Shown piece after piece: positions 11,818 through 27,600 of a DNA stretch of 64,000 nt. The notes under the pieces were generated by a model. It had not been told where the DNA came from. It did not search any database and was given only the letters and a program-made list of their open reading frames with translations. This DNA is from Spisula solida (lineage: Eukaryota; Mollusca; Bivalvia; Venerida; Mactridae): contig OX365948.1 in NCBI GenBank assembly GCA_947247005.1, forward strand, positions 310,001-374,000. Direction: 5' to 3'. A program made the translations under genes and the position numbers. The stretch's first letter is position 1; the number at the start of each line of letters is the position of its first letter.

Positions 11818-12372
11818 TCAGCAATGATGGCCCCTAATAGCTCACTACAAGATGGTCCCTTATAGCTCACTACAGGGTGGCCCCTAATGGCTCACTACAA
11901 GATAGCCCTTAATGGCTCATTACAAGATGGCCACTAATGGCTCACTTCAAGATGGCACCTAATAGCTCACTACAAGATAGCCCTTAATGGCTCACTTCAA
12001 GATGGCCACTAATAGCTCACTACAAGGTGGCCCCTAATAGCTCACTACAAGATGGTCCCTAATAGCTCACTTCAAGATGGCCCCAATAGCTCACTACAAG
12101 GTGGCCCCTAATAGCTCACTTCAAGGTGGCCCCTAATAGCTCACTTCAAGATGGCCCCAATAGCTCACTACAAGGTGGCCCAATAGCTCACTACAAGGTG
12201 GCCCCTAATAGCTCACTACAAGATGGTCCCTAATAGCTCACTACAAGATGGCCCCTAATAGCTCACTACAAGATGGCCCCTAATGGCTCACTTCAAGATG
12301 GCCCCTAATAGCTCACTACAGGTGGCCCCTAATGGCTCACTACAAGGTGGCCCCTAATAGCTCATTTCAAAC
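11818..12372. repeat. 25-bp minisatellite, about 22 copies
   Basis: The unit is 'ctcactacaagatggcccctaatag', with variation at 'cactacaa/cacttcaa', 'gatgg/ggtgg' and 'aatag/aatgg'. Several units lost 3-4 bp in the 'cccctaat' part. Confidence 0.95.
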
Positions 12373-12552
12373 TTTGCTAAGATACGACCAAATGTTAACT
12401 GATGACTAGTAAAGCTCGGAACATATAGTCAGATTGCCGTTAACAAACTCAGATTCATTAACTATGACATTTTCACATGCTGTTCAGTCAGTTAAATATT
12501 ATATCAAATGCACAGTTTATTCACAGACAATTTAAATAACAAGTATGTGTAC

Positions 12553-12609
12553 CTTTCAGGCGTCAGATCTCCATACGCATTCAAATCCAAAATCTCATCT
12601 AAATTTGTC
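12553..12609 (-). CDS. ZNG1: ZNG1 coding exon ([12 protein letters not shown])
   Basis: A strong minus-strand acceptor (gtttgctttcag) is followed by 57 nt, then a donor (gtacac). In the only open frame it reads (R)[18 protein letters not shown](R). This aligns with the family stretch VDLSNVLDLHAFDSLSG of vertebrate ZNG1, which follows the G domain. It enters with one phase base and leaves with two, compatible with the two bases left by the exon at 33795-33881. The vertebrate protein has about 14 more residues at this join, so at least one small exon is probably missing between them. The intron would be about 21 kb, filled with minisatellites. Confidence 0.6.
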
Positions 12610-15600
12610 CTGAAAGCAAACAAAAAAAATCACCAAAGTTACGCTGAACAAATTGAATACTGTAAAATCATTAGTTTTCCAGGGAATTGAATTTTCGTTG
12701 ATTTTGTGGTGGCACTGTGTCACTAGACCACGAAATATCATCCTCACGATTCATTGACCTCTGAAATATCGAACATGGGTCTATCCTTTCATGTTTTGTA
12801 ATCCATGAATTTACCACCCTATGAAAATGCATTTTTATCAAAATCCACAAAATTTAATAACAAAGAAAATATGTGATATTACAGTATAAACAAGTTGAAA
12901 ACAAGGACTTGTGAGAACCACCTGTTGAAGGTTAGATACAATATAACCTTATAGCTTCATGTAATTAATTCTGGCTAGATGAACATTTTTGAAAGTGAGA
13001 AAAAAAGAACGATAATAAATTAGTATAGCTAAAAAACACAAATGTCAGAACGGTCCCGTCCATTTGATATGCAATGAAACACAACTAATGGACGTAATTT
13101 TCTGGGAAATGCACGTAAAACTCGTGTAGCAATTGTCAGAGAAAAACCTGTTCAACTACTTGACAGATTTAAACATATTTTCCAGCCCTTCACGCTGGTA
13201 CCCACAGCCAAGTTGTTGTATAAACCCTTCACTGGTACCCACTTCCAAGTCATTGTATAAACACTAACATGTTTACATTGCTGACAGCCGGTAACCAGTA
13301 ACAGTATGAAAGTTTATCTGGTCCAAATATTCACATAACCTTAAATCTTCAAAGTCAACTCAACAGAAAAAAATATAAATATTAATGAAATTTAAACTGT
13401 GTGAAAAATACCACACAACATAACCTATTGCCTTGAAGAGAGAAGCCCGTGCAGAGCCCAAATTAAAAGTGCAGGTTTTGTTTGTCTTTGATAGGACAGG
13501 CCAGTGACTGTTACCAGCCTCAACTCTAGCAGACACAGTACCTGTAAACCCCACCTCTAGCGGGCATTTTAGAGGCGCTACATTACCTCTAGCAGACAAT
13601 AGCAGCTACATTACCACAAGGCACACATTGTCCTGATCATGTGACTGTATCAACAATGCATTTAGAATTCCATGATACATTCCCAGGAAAAATGATATTG
13701 ATTCAATGAACCATGTACAATGAATGGACATGTTTTTAATTTAAAATTACTATACATCAGACTTTACATCAGACTATACATCAGACTATACATCAGACTA
13801 TAAATCAGACTATACATCAGACTATAAATCAGACTATACATCAGACTATACATCAGACTATAAATCAGACTATACATCAGACTATAAATCAGACTATACA
13901 TCAGACTATAAATCAGACTATACATCAGACTATAAATCAGACTATACATCAGACTATACATCAGACTTTACATCAGACTATACATCAGACTATACATCAG
14001 ACTATACATCAGACTATAAATCAGACTATACATCAGACTATAAATCAGACTATACATCAGACTATAAATCAGACTATACATCAGACTATAAATCAGACTA
14101 TACATCAGACTATACATCAGACTTTACATCAGACTATACATCAGACTATACATCAGACTATACATCAGACTTTACATCAGACTATACATCAGACTATACA
14201 TCAGACTATAAATCAGACTATACATCAGACTATACATCAGACTATAAATCAGACTATACATCAGACTATACATCAGACTATAAATCAGACTATACATCAG
14301 ACTATACATCAGACTATAAATCAGACTATACATCAGACTATACATCAGACTATACATCAGACTATACATCAGACTATACATCAGACTATACATCAGACTA
14401 TACATCAGACTATACATCAGACTATACATCAGACTATACATCAGACTATACATCAGACTATACATCAGACTATACATCAGTATGAGCATGGTACAAGGCT
14501 GTATTGTATTTACTTTCACTGTCTATCTATAAACAACGTATAATCCTTCAACATTTACAACTATCAACATGTCACACATTTAAATCAAATTATATCAGCA
14601 GATATTTCCTGTCTATAGTTGGACAAACATAAATTGGCTGGGCTAAATTTAGCAACAGTAAATAAACACAACGATGACCTTCACATCTAATTCACCGGTA
14701 AATTTGGTAGACATGATAATTGTGCAAACATTTTTCCTGCTCAGTGGTAACGTCTCAGCCTATAGATGATCTACCATATACATGTATATGCTTATTTTGT
14801 ACGCAGGTTCGAATCCATGTTTTGCCTTTATTTTTTATTATAACGTTACCTGTTTTTTTCATTCTCTCGACACTTTTAAATTAAGAAATTATAGAAAAAA
14901 TAAAATGAAAAAAAATAAACAGAAAAACAAATTATTTTTCAATAAAAAAGTCGTGAGTAGGATTCGAACTCGAGGGGAATAAAACATAGCCTACTATTGT
15001 TGTTATATTGGACCTTGTGCTTTACCTACTGAGCTATTTCCTCACTGCTTATTAAGATGTAGTTATAACATCTTTTAAATTGACTTATGGTGCAAAAGAT
15101 AAACAACAATGTTTATGTTCTGTTACTATTTATAGCCCGGCCAATTTATCTTTGTCCCATTATAACTCATGTTTGGTTTATAATTGTATATAGAAGAGAA
15201 CATCGTATTCATATGCAAAATGCCCACCAGCAATCTATTGGATGAATGCACAATAAAATCCTGCCATTCACAAATAGCTAGCTGGTGATATGAATACCTC
15301 TGTATACAAACATGATCTCTCCAATAATGCGGCCAGAATAAATAAACTCATAGTATATCATCTCAGCTATCTGGCCCTGATTTTCATGCATCCCTGAACT
15401 TCTTAAAAAAAGATTTCTCGAAAATAATTATAAAGTCACAACATACTATGGCCAACAAATTAATTGATACACTTAACATAATATCAACAAATTGATATAC
15501 ACATGACAGAAAAACGCTAACAAATTAACACATACTTTATTAAATATCGCCAACAAAATTAATGAACATGTACATATAATAGAATGATTTTGTCACGGTA

Positions 15601-18600
15601 CAACAGATATAATATGGCAGATAATACTCTGTGAACACGCATCATTTCCGCCACATACAGCGTATACATCAATTCAACCAGCATAAACATTCAGCAAAAA
15701 AGTTTCAAGCAAATTAAACAATTTTGTTGCCTCGGTTTACAAAACAGAGTTCCTGTAACAGCGTTAAAACAATTTATATAAGCATTTTTGTTGGCAAACA
15801 GGATTTTGGAAAAATGTTACTTCTTAATTAAACTCTGAGATCTTCTGACTATGAGCATGTTGTCAGTACAAGAGAAAACGTGTAATTTACGAAAAAACTT
15901 CGCAGCAAGTAAAAACTATCTAGAAGCAGTATTGTCAATGTCAGTAAAGGAAGAGGCAATTTTCCCCTTCATTTAGATTCATCAAAGGATAATCATGTTT
16001 TCATGTGGGTCAAAACTCGTGAAAACATTTTCTCTGATAGAATCAATAGTTTTTGTATGTTTGGAAATGTGTTCCAGGGTTTGACAGAAAAACGTTCTGT
16101 TTGCCCCATGTTTCAAGTAAGCAAAATGTCTTAATTGTTTTCATAAGTGAATTACCAGCACCGAGAAATGATTAGAAGAGAATTGTCAGCACACAGGATT
16201 TAACACAAGCAATTTAAGGGTAATTACTCAAATAATAGCACAGTATTTGATTGGTAAACCATAAATCATACGTTACACATGTCGTTAATCTATCTTAAAT
16301 GACGGAAAGTCCACCTTTGATTGGTGACTTGTGACGGAGTGCTATAACTGTGCACAAACATGCTAGTATACTGGTGATTTGTGACGGAACACTATAACTG
16401 TGTACAAACATGCTAGTATACTGGTGATTTGTGACGGAACACTATAACTGTGCACAAACATGCAAGTATACTGGTGATTTGTGACGGAACACTATAACTG
16501 TGCACAAACATGCTAGTATACTGGTGATTTGTGACGGAACACTATAACAGTGCACAAACATGCTAGTATACTGGTGATTTGTGACGGAACACTATAACTG
16601 TGCACAAACATGCTAGTATACGGGTGATTTGTGACGGAACACTATAACTGTGTACAAACATGCTAGTATACGGGTGATTTTTGACGGAACACTATAACTG
16701 TGTACAAACATGCTAGTATACAGGTGATTTGTGACGGAGTGCTATAACTGTGTACAAACATGCTAGTATACTGGTGATTTGTGACGGAACACTATAACTG
16801 TGCACAAACATGCTAGTATATTGGTGATTTGTGACAGAACACTATAACTGTGCACAAACATGCTAGTATATTGGTGATTTGTGACGGAACACTATAACTA
16901 TGCACAAACATGCTAGTATATTGGTGATTTGTGACGGAACACTATAACTATGCACAAACATGCTAGTATACGGGTGATTTGTGACAGAACACAAGAACTG
17001 AATGTGAACGAACACTCAAGTACTTGTTTTCTCTTCAAAAATGTGATAAAAAAAGCAGAAAACTAATCTGATTTGGACTGACAAATTTTAAATTAGAATA
17101 AATCCAAATGTCTGAAACCTTTTTAATTTGTCTGTTTATCTCTATTTCAGTTCCAGTAACAATGTCCTAATGGAACAAGTTTTTTTATCCTGGTTAAAAT
17201 TTCATTTCCCCAATTTCTTAAATATTTAAAAGTGAATTACAATCAAGTAATCAACACACATGCCATATCTCCCTGAGTGCCATATCTCCCTGAGTGCCAT
17301 ATCTCCCTGAGTGCCATATCTCCCTGAGTGAGACTTTTCTCCTTTATTTTCAGTATTTTCTCAGTCTCCCGAAAGAGATGAAAAACTCCCTTTAAAAATC
17401 AACCTAAATTAGCGAGTCAAAGCACTGAAAGGTCCTCTACATTATGGAAGAGCAATCAGCAAACACAGCAGCTAGTGGATACCTCTGTAGTGAGGTATTA
17501 TACCATGACTATACACCATACTATACCTGTATGGATAGATGGATAAACAGTTGTCTACAGCTTACTTGTCAGTATATGTTCATGCTGCCTGATTCAGGAA
17601 TGTTTTTATAAAGTTGGCTTTGTGTTGTATTACAGTGTAATTATTGTTACAGAACGTTGTCTTTGGCAGTCTGAGTGTTGTTTGATTGTAACACTAATTT
17701 TCTGGCTAAGTTTTTATAGATTCTAATCTGCTAATAGGTTTTTCCCCCTTTACGTTTCCATCTTTCAGTTTGTTGATTATCTCTGCTGTGTGGAATGGTT
17801 TTTTACAAACTAGTTACTTAAGCAAGCAACTGACAACATCTCCAGGTAAACCAGACATGATGAGCATGTAATTGTCCAGGTAAACCAGACATGATGAGCA
17901 TGTAATTGTTCAGGTAAACCAGACATGATGAGCATGTAATTGTCCAGGTAAACCAGACATGATGAGCATGTAATTGTCCAGGTAAACCAGATGTGATGTT
18001 ATTGTCCAGGTAAACCAGACATGATGTTATTGTCCAGGTAAACCAGACATGATGTAATTGTCCAGGTAAACCAGATGTGATTTAATTGTCCAGGTAAACC
18101 AGATGTGATGTTATTGTCCAGGTAAACCAGACATGATGTTATTGTCCAGGTAAACCAGACATGATGTAATTGTCCAGGTAAACCAGATGTGATGTTATTG
18201 TCCAGGTAAACCAGATGTGATGTTATTGTCCAGGTAAACCAGACATGATGTAATTGTCCAGGTAAACCAGACATGATGTAATTGTCCAGGTAAACCAGAC
18301 ATGATGAGCATGTAATTGTCCATGTAAACCAGATGTGATGTTATTGTCCAGGTAAACCACACATGATGTTATTGTCCAGGTAAACCAGACATGATGTAAT
18401 TGTCCAGGTAAACCAGATGTGATGTTATTGTCCAGGTAAACCATACATGATGTAATTGTCCAGGTAAACCAGACATGATGTAATTGTCCAGGTAAACCAG
18501 ATGTGATGTTATTGTCCAGGTAAACCAGATGTGATGTTATTGTCCAGGTAAACCACACATGATGTAATTGTCCAGGTAAACCAGACATGATGTAATTGTC

Positions 18601-21600
18601 GAGGTAAACCAGACATGATGTAATTGTCCAGGTAAACCAGATGTGATGTTATTGTCCAGGTAAACCACACATGATGTTATTGTCCAGGTAAACCACACAT
18701 GATGTTATTGTCCAGGTAAACCAGATGTGATGTTAGTGTCCAGGTAAACCACACATGATGTAATTGTCCAGGTAAACCAGGCATGATGTAATTGTCCAGG
18801 TAAACCAGACATGATGTAATTGTCCAGGTAAACCAGACATGATGTAATTGTCCAGGTAAACCAGATGTGATGTTATTTTCCAGGTAAACCACACATGATG
18901 TAATTGTCCAGGTAAACCAGGCATGATGTAATTGTCCAGGTAAACCAGATGTGATGTAATTGTCCAGGTAAACCAGGCATGATGTAATTGTCCAGGTAAA
19001 CCAGATGTGATGTTATTGTCCAGGTAAACCAGATGTGATGTTATTGTCCAGGTAAACCACACATGATGTTATTGTCCAGGTAAACCAGACATGATGTAAT
19101 TGTCCAGGTAAACCAGACATGATGTAATTGTCCATGTAAACCAGATGTGATGTTATTGTCCAGGTAAACCACACATGATGTAATTGTCCAGGTAAACCAG
19201 GCATGATGTAATTGTCCAGGTAAACCAGACATGATGTAATTGTCCAGGTAAACCAGATGTGATGTTATTGTCCAGGTAAACCAGATGTGATGTTATTGTC
19301 CAGGTAAACCACACATGATGTTATTGTCCAGGTAAACCAGGCATGATGTAATTGTCCAGGTAAACCAGATGTGATGTTATTGTCCAGGTAAACCACACAT
19401 GATGTAATTGTCCAGGTAAACCAGGCATGATGTAATTGTCCAGGTAAACCAGACATGATGTTATTGTCCAGTTTGACATATTGTCTTCATGATGTTCCTC
19501 ACAGTCCGGAAACACACAGGGGCCAATCCTGGAACAGTCGACAATCATATGCCGCACATTTGGCTACTTCGGATAATTTTCGGCGTTTCGTGTGCTGATC
19601 TCTGACTACATTTATTGATAAATGATCCCCGATTACATCCAAAACTAGCCTGATGGCAAAGCTCCGTTCGTTTTATTGATAAATGATCCCCGATTACATC
19701 CAAAACTAGCCTGATGGCAAAGCTCTGTCCGTTTTATTGATAAAAGATCCCCGATTACATCCTAAACTAGCCTGATGGCAAAGCTCCGTTCGTTTTATTG
19801 ATAAATGATCCCCGATTACATCCAAAAGTAGCCTGATGGCAAAGCTCTGTTCGTTTTATTGATAAATGTTCCCAAAGGGTTCCTGGAACTAGCAAAATAT
19901 TATTATCAGCAGCCCATGGGCATCTACAAAGCAACAGGACTTAGACGGCAGGTCTAACTTGGTCAACCTTGGAATCAAACCTTGGCCGAAAGTGGCCGAC
20001 GTTTATGTATACAGTTTGGCTTGGATTGCTCTACTATTAATTTTCCTTCAAGATACATTCGTACAATAAATTAATTTACATATTTGGTCAATGACAAGCA
20101 TGGGAAGGAAATCAGAGGAAGTGACATACAGTGAGCTTGAAGACAAGTTTGTAACTTTTTATACTAAATCATATAAATTATGTAAAAATCATATAATTTA
20201 TGTTCAAAATTACTAAAAATCATTATTATATAAACATTATAGAAGTTTTGTAGCTGGTTTTATTGAAGCATGTTAACTGATTGTGTGGTAAGTGCTGTTA
20301 TACGGTAGTTGCAGTAGATGATATGTTGATGTTATAGATGCAGTAGATGATATGTTGATGTTATAGTTACAGTAGATGATATGTTGATGTTATAGATGCA
20401 GTATATGATATGTTGATGTTATAGTTGCAGTAGATGATATGTTGATGTTATAGTTGCAGTAGATGATATGTTGATGTTATAGATGCAGTAGATGATATGT
20501 TGATGTTATAGTTGCAGTAGATGATATGTTGATGTTATAGTTACAGAAGATGATATGTTGATGTTATAGTTGCAGTCGATGATATGTTGATGTTATAGAT
20601 GCAGTTGATGATATGTTGATGTTATAGTTGCAGTAGACAGTAGATGATATGTTGATGTTATAGTTGCAGTAGACAGTAGATGATATGTTGATGTTATAGT
20701 TGCAGTAGACAGTAGATGATATGTTGATGTTATAGATGCAGTAGATGATATGTTGATGTTATAGTTGCAGTAGATGATATGTTGATGTTATAGTTGCAGT
20801 AGATGATATGTTGATGTTATAGTTGCAGTAGATGATATGTTGATGTTATAGTTGCAGTAGATGATATGTTGATGTTATAGTTGCAGTAGATGATATGTTG
20901 ATGTTATAGTTGCAGTAGATGATATGTTGATGTTATAGTTGCAGTATATGATATGTTGATGTTATAGTTGCAGTATATGATATGTTGATGTTATAGTTGC
21001 AGTAGATGATATGTTGATGTTATAGTTGCAGTAGATGATATGTTGATGTTATAGTTGCAGTAGATGATATGTTGATGTTATAGTTGCAGTAGATGATATG
21101 TTGATGTTATAGTTGCAGTAGATGGTATGTTGATGTTATAGTTGCAGTAGATGATATGTTGATGTTATAGTTGCAGTAGATGATATGTTGATGTTATAGT
21201 TACAGTAGATGATATGTTGATGTTATAGTTACAGTAGATGATATGTTGATGTTATAGTTGCAGTAGATGATATGTTGATGTTATAGATGCAGTAGATGAT
21301 ATGTTGATGTTATAGTTACAGAAGATGATATGTTGATGTTATAGTTGCAGTAGATGATATGTTGATGTTATAGTTGCAGTAGATGATATGTTGATGTTAT
21401 AGTTGCAGTAGATGATATGTTGATGTTATAGTTGCAGTAGATGATATGTTGATGTTATAGTTGCAGTAGATGATATGTTGATGTTATAGATGCAGTAGAT
21501 GATATGTTGATGTTATAGTTACAGTAGACAGTAGATGATATGTTGATGTTATATGACACAGACAGGGGTATACATCAATCTGAGGGTGTAATTAATGGAC

Positions 21601-24600
21601 TAGTGGATACCAACCATGAATGTACAATATATAAATGTGGACAATGTAAGAACAATGTAAGAACAATGTAAGAACAATGCAAACATGGAAGAGATGAGGA
21701 AAGACAATAAATGGTTGCCTGTAAAGAGAATGGTTGCCTGTAGATCTTCTCTTCAATAAACAATAACCATGTTTCATAGCTGACTGAAGGTACAAATGTA
21801 AATATCTGTGGAGGAATGTAAATGATTACATAATGTTGACAATGATAGAACTGTTGTCAAACATGAATATATAACCACAATGTCCGAACTAATTAAACAC
21901 GACAAAATGATTTACTGTCTAACACCTAGAATAACATTATTATCTACGTAGAAAATAAAAACAATTTGAGATTCTCTCCGACAGTAAGCAAAAACTTCCA
22001 CATTTGATTGACAAGACCAAGCAGCGAACAGAATTCCAAAACTAATAAGTCTGCGTTCATATCTGAGCCTGATCAATTTAGCCGAGAGATATAGCATATC
22101 ACACATTATCAAACTTACATTTGCTGTTCAACTATATTTAGTGCCGATTACATGGTGTATGTCAAATCAAATTTCAACACATTGCTTCTTATTGGCTTTT
22201 TTTTCAATTTAGACATATATTAGTACAAAGAGATTACATAGCTTCATCAAGAAAACAAATGTCAAATGTATGCATCGTAAACGCTTATAATATAATTATA
22301 TACCAAAATTACGAAATTGAATTAGTTGTTCCACTAATGTAAACAATGGGCAAGAAAACACCGGGGTACTGTTTTATCAAAGCACTTACGAAAATCAAAA
22401 AGTTACTCTCAAATTTAAATTCTTTGTAATTCTTTAACAACTGCAAATTGGTGATGGATATGGTTTGTAGGAGTTTTTTTAACTGAATCAGTATTAGTAT
22501 TGCAGTTCCATTTACCACACTTTATAATTGTGAACAAATTATAAAGAATTTAAATTTGATCGTAAGTTTACGATTTCCATAAGTCCTTTGATAAAACAGT
22601 ACCCTGCTAAATAGCATAGGGGTCTCTATCTACTAAATATAAGTGTATGTATCCAAAAGTAATGTCACTTATCCTCCAGTGTTTTTGTTTGTAAGTTAAC
22701 ATAAGTAAAATTTACATTAAAATTTAAGTAATTCAATTCTGATTAACACGAAACAAGCCAAGTAGTAAGGTTTTCAACAATGCATTATATAGAGGATCTT
22801 GCATGAGTGCTCATCACATACGAGTTTTATTAAACGAGTGGACAAAATGATATGACACGAGGCTTTGCCGAGTGTCATATTGTTTTTGTCAACGAGTTTA
22901 ATAAAACTCGTATGTAATGAGCACGAATGTAAGATTCTATTTATCACATAACCAACGAAAACGCTCATTATTGTTCAAAAGGATGATGTACGCTGCATAA
23001 GTTTCAGCCAAAATTCAGCGGTATAATTAGCGCGACGTCATGGCGACTTTGATATTATCCTGACGTCATTGACGGATCAATGCATGGATTGGCTAACGTC
23101 ACGTCAAGCTCATTTAAATATTTATTGCACAGTCTGGGAGTGCCGAACGATATTTACGGCACGGCTTTACGGCACTCCTGAACCGCCGGTTATGTGATAA
23201 ACAGACATTCAAAATATATCAATGACTTTATCTCACCGCAGATAAAGATAAGATTCTTTATTCAAAGTCATAAATTTTTTATTTAAGCATCAAAATCAGG
23301 CGACAATAACCTGAGGTAAAATTATAACTTATGGGTGTATGCTGCCAAATATCAATGGTGTTGTTAAATTTTTATAACTCGCCATGTATTTCAACGCATT
23401 GATTCCTAAGCCAAAATAATATAGACATTTCACAAAAAGACACTGACTGAAGTAATGCATTTTTCCTACAATTTATGAAAGTCAGTATCAGAAACTTCAT
23501 GAAATACACAGTGACAACAGTCTGGTGGACTGCTCATCCAGTCAAATGGTTTGTTTCATTGGGTATTTGCTTTACAAACATGGAAGTCTGATGAACATTT
23601 CTCAAGGTGAAAAAAATAAAATGACCTCAGTAGCATTCATGTTACTGTTCAGTGGTTAGTTTTTGGTCTGAGTTTAAGTTGTTATACTCGTATCCAACCA
23701 TGTAGTTGTTTTGGTTGTCACTCCTGTATGAAGAGCCCTTTAGTATGGTAAGCTTGCGTGCATGTTGGTGTAAATGAGCTGGGAATTAAGCATATTTTGA
23801 CACAATTATGCATTTGTTATGGCTAGAGTGTGGTATATTTTGATGGTTTTAGGATAGGTTATATCTTGAAGATAAATGTATAAGCTTGCTACTGAAGAAA
23901 ACAATATGTTATTAACTGCTATTTTGTAAAAGTTACAGGGCTGTTGGTAAAATTGGTAGTGTTTCGATCTCGACATTAGTTCTTCCCCTGTTTATTATAT
24001 TAGAGAATGAGAGACTTCAGGAAGTCGATACAGAGTATTACAGACCCCTAAGATAAAAGGTTATACTTAGTAGAATGTAAAAGTACAAGGGTTCGTATTC
24101 ACAAATTATCTTTTCTTAAATGAAAACTTTTTCAATCAGAAATAAAAAGAATTCATTTGTTAGTGAAAAACATAGACAAAAATTTATCTTAGATTATAGC
24201 TAAGATTTTTTCCCAAAATTATTCAATAAACTTGGGAAATCAGCTGCAAGAATGTTTATGATGATAAAAAGTAAGATTTGGAGCCTATTGTTCAGCTGAG
24301 ACATACATAATATCATACACAAACATTTCAACTCAAATGAACATGCACCATCTAGTCATTTTACTCTCATACCCTACGTTGATAGATCTGCCAAGATCTC
24401 TGTAAAATACATTATAAATATAAGACAAACAACTTACAATGAAATATCACTTGGCCAACAAAATGTTTACCATAATCTGTATACAATCTTTTTCTCAAAT
24501 GTTTCATTAAATGTCTGTTTGGGGAAAACCATGTCGGGTGTATGTATGTGTGTAAGTCAAACATGAAGAAACTAATCATCAATGTTGTCAACTTAATCTT

Positions 24601-27600
24601 AAGTATTTGATACATTAAGTAAGAACTCCCATTGATATTGAAATTAGGCATTTACAGACAAGCCAAAAAAAATGAAATGCTCAAACAGAAAATGATGTTA
24701 TAAAAACAACATTTTGTGAAAACCCACAACTAAAATCTAACATACAATTAATTACAAACAAGAATATTTGTTTAACAGGTTTTTTATTGTGAAAGTCATG
24801 GTTTGCGTATTTGGCTCAAAAAGTGTTTCACCATTTTTAGTTCATGGTGAATTTGCGAGTAAAACAGTGAAATTATTAAAAACAGTTAAAAACTACTAGT
24901 ATTTGCAACATCAACTTTTTTTTCAGCAATTTTAATTTTCTCAAAATCATTGCACTCGCAAAGATAATGAAATGAAGCTACAAACTGTGAAAAAACAGCC
25001 TTATAGTGTAAGACAAAGTCATACTGTCAGACCCTATACATCATAGACATAGCTCACATACATGTATCAACTCTAATAGAATCCATAATATCTTGTCAGG
25101 GAATAAATTCATAACAATAAATATCTCCATCATATGATCATGTCTGTATTATACAATGTATGTCTATACAGCATGTTGATTATGTAGAACATTCCACGTT
25201 TAACCGTCTCAACAAACATGGCATGCTTTAACATGGTTTCTCTTACAATCATAATAAACTTTGGAATTTAGGAAGACATACAAACAATGTGTAAGGTTCA
25301 GTCATGTGTGAAATGTACTGATTTATAATGTTTAAAGGATGAGGTATGTTAATTCATCGTTCATTCCAACACGCTCTTTCTAACTTGTTTTAAACTTTTT
25401 TACTTTCAGTATGGAATTGGTGAAGAGATGATTTTTACAATTGTACTTCACGAGTATGGTACAGCTAAAACAGAGCATTCATACAGACAGTACTAAGGTG
25501 TTCTGGATCAACAAACAGTAAGGAAATACATGTATGTATTTACCAAGTACTCTAATGACTATAAAAGGTAAAGTTAGTGACATACATGAATTGGCAAAGT
25601 TAACTTTGCCTAAAAGAACTCTATAAATGACAGCGGACGTTCCGACTTAAACAAAGTACTCAACCAAAGACAGTAGACATTCTGACTTAAACAAAGAACT
25701 CTACCAAAGACAGTGGGCAGTCTGACTTAAACAAAGTACTCTACCAAAGACAGTAGACATTCTGACTTAAACAAAGAACTCAACCAAAGACAGTGGACAT
25801 TCCAACTTAAACAAAGTACTCTACCAAAGACACTCACTGTGGACACTCTGACTTAAACAAAGAACTCTACCGAAGACAGCAGACATTCTGACTTAAACAA
25901 AGACCTCTACCAAAGACAGTGGACATTCTGACTTAAACAAAGTACTCAACCAAAGGCAGTAGACATTCTGATTTAAACAAAATACTCAACTAAAGTCAGC
26001 GGACATTTTGACATAAACAAAGTACTCTTCCAAAGGCAGCGGACATTCTGACTCAAACAATGTACACTACCAAAGATAGTGGACATTCTGACTTGAACAA
26101 AATATTCTTTACACAAGTTTTGTATTGTTTTCAAAAAAGCATATTTATTTGGCCTGACACTTTAAGGGTGAATTTCAAGTTACCATAATGATCACCATCC
26201 TTTATCACGTGACATGTTTCACCACGGCCTCAAAATCTACATAAAGATGTGACGTGTTTCGCAATGGCCTCAAACTCTACATAAAGATGTGACATGTTTC
26301 GCAATGGCCTCAAACTCTACATAAAGATGTGACGTGTTTCACCATGGCCTCAAACTCTACATAAAGATGTGACGTGTTTCACCATGGCCTCAAACTCTAC
26401 ATAAAGATGTGATGTGTTTCACCATGGCCTCAAACTCTACATAAAGATGTGACATGTTTCACCATGGCCTCAAACTCTACATAAAGATGTGACGTGTTTC
26501 ACCATGGCCTCAAACTCTACATAAAGATGTGACGTGTTTCGCAATGGCCTCAAACTCTACATAAAGATGTAATGTGTTTCACCATGGCCTCAAACTCTGC
26601 ATAAAGATGTGACGTGTTTCACCGCAGCCTTAAACTCTACATAATGATGTGACATGTTTCACCGCAACCTTAAACTCTACATAATGATGTGACATGTTTC
26701 ACCGCAGCCTTAAACTCTACATAATGATGCGACATGTTTCACCGCAGCCTTAAACTCTACATAATGATGTGACATGTTTCACCGCAGCCTTAAACTCTAC
26801 ATAATGATGCGACATGTTTCACCGCAGCCTTAAACTCTACATAATGATGCGACATGCTTCATCGTGGCCTCAAACTCTACACAATGACCTGTTCCACCAC
26901 GGCCTCACTTTACACAATGACATGTTTCACTGTGGCCTCAAACTCTACATAATGATGTGTATTAGAATGTAAACTCTACATTCTGTATTATCATTGTACA
27001 TATGTAAATAAAATCAACAACATAATCTTTATGCATACTATGCAACTTGAATATATTTTCAATCAACAGACTGAAGTATTACTGTAAACCAAGAAATTAT
27101 TTTGCACATTTTAATTTCGCTGAGTTCGCAAGTGGTACAATTTTGTGCAATTAAGTAGCCGCGAAAGTGCTAAAACATTAATATGGACAATGCTGGAAAC
27201 TTAAAATTGCCAAAATTTGTAGTTGCTAATATGCAGACGATCAGCAAAACGCGAAAGTTAGTATTCGCGAAAGTAAATTGGTTTACAGTAACTAAGCGAT
27301 GAATTCTGCAGCCCTCTGACAATGTACTGTGATTCTCTCTGGTTGATTGTGAGAAATATTCCATCTCTTGACAACCTATTGCTAAAGGCTTTGATAAAAC
27401 CAGTGGAAAACATAGGAATGTTAGATTGTTAGACTTCTGTAAAACAATGTTACTTTTCTTCCTCTCACCACATTTCGTATGATTAGAACTTTCCTATTAA
27501 TGCTAGACACACTTACAAGTTTTCGTTCGGGTTAAAATGGGCAAAAATATTATATTAAATTGTCAGTACTTATTGAAATTGACACGGGAATCACTTTTCA

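Noticed and set aside
13764..14519. (MYSL)n/(IYSL)n repetitive proteins
   Set aside because: 12-bp array artefact without unique flanking coding sequence.
19321..19557. Cysteine/histidine-rich peptide [14 protein letters not shown] as a gene start
   Set aside because: The frame runs straight into the 28-bp array and has no supported splice sites or homologue.
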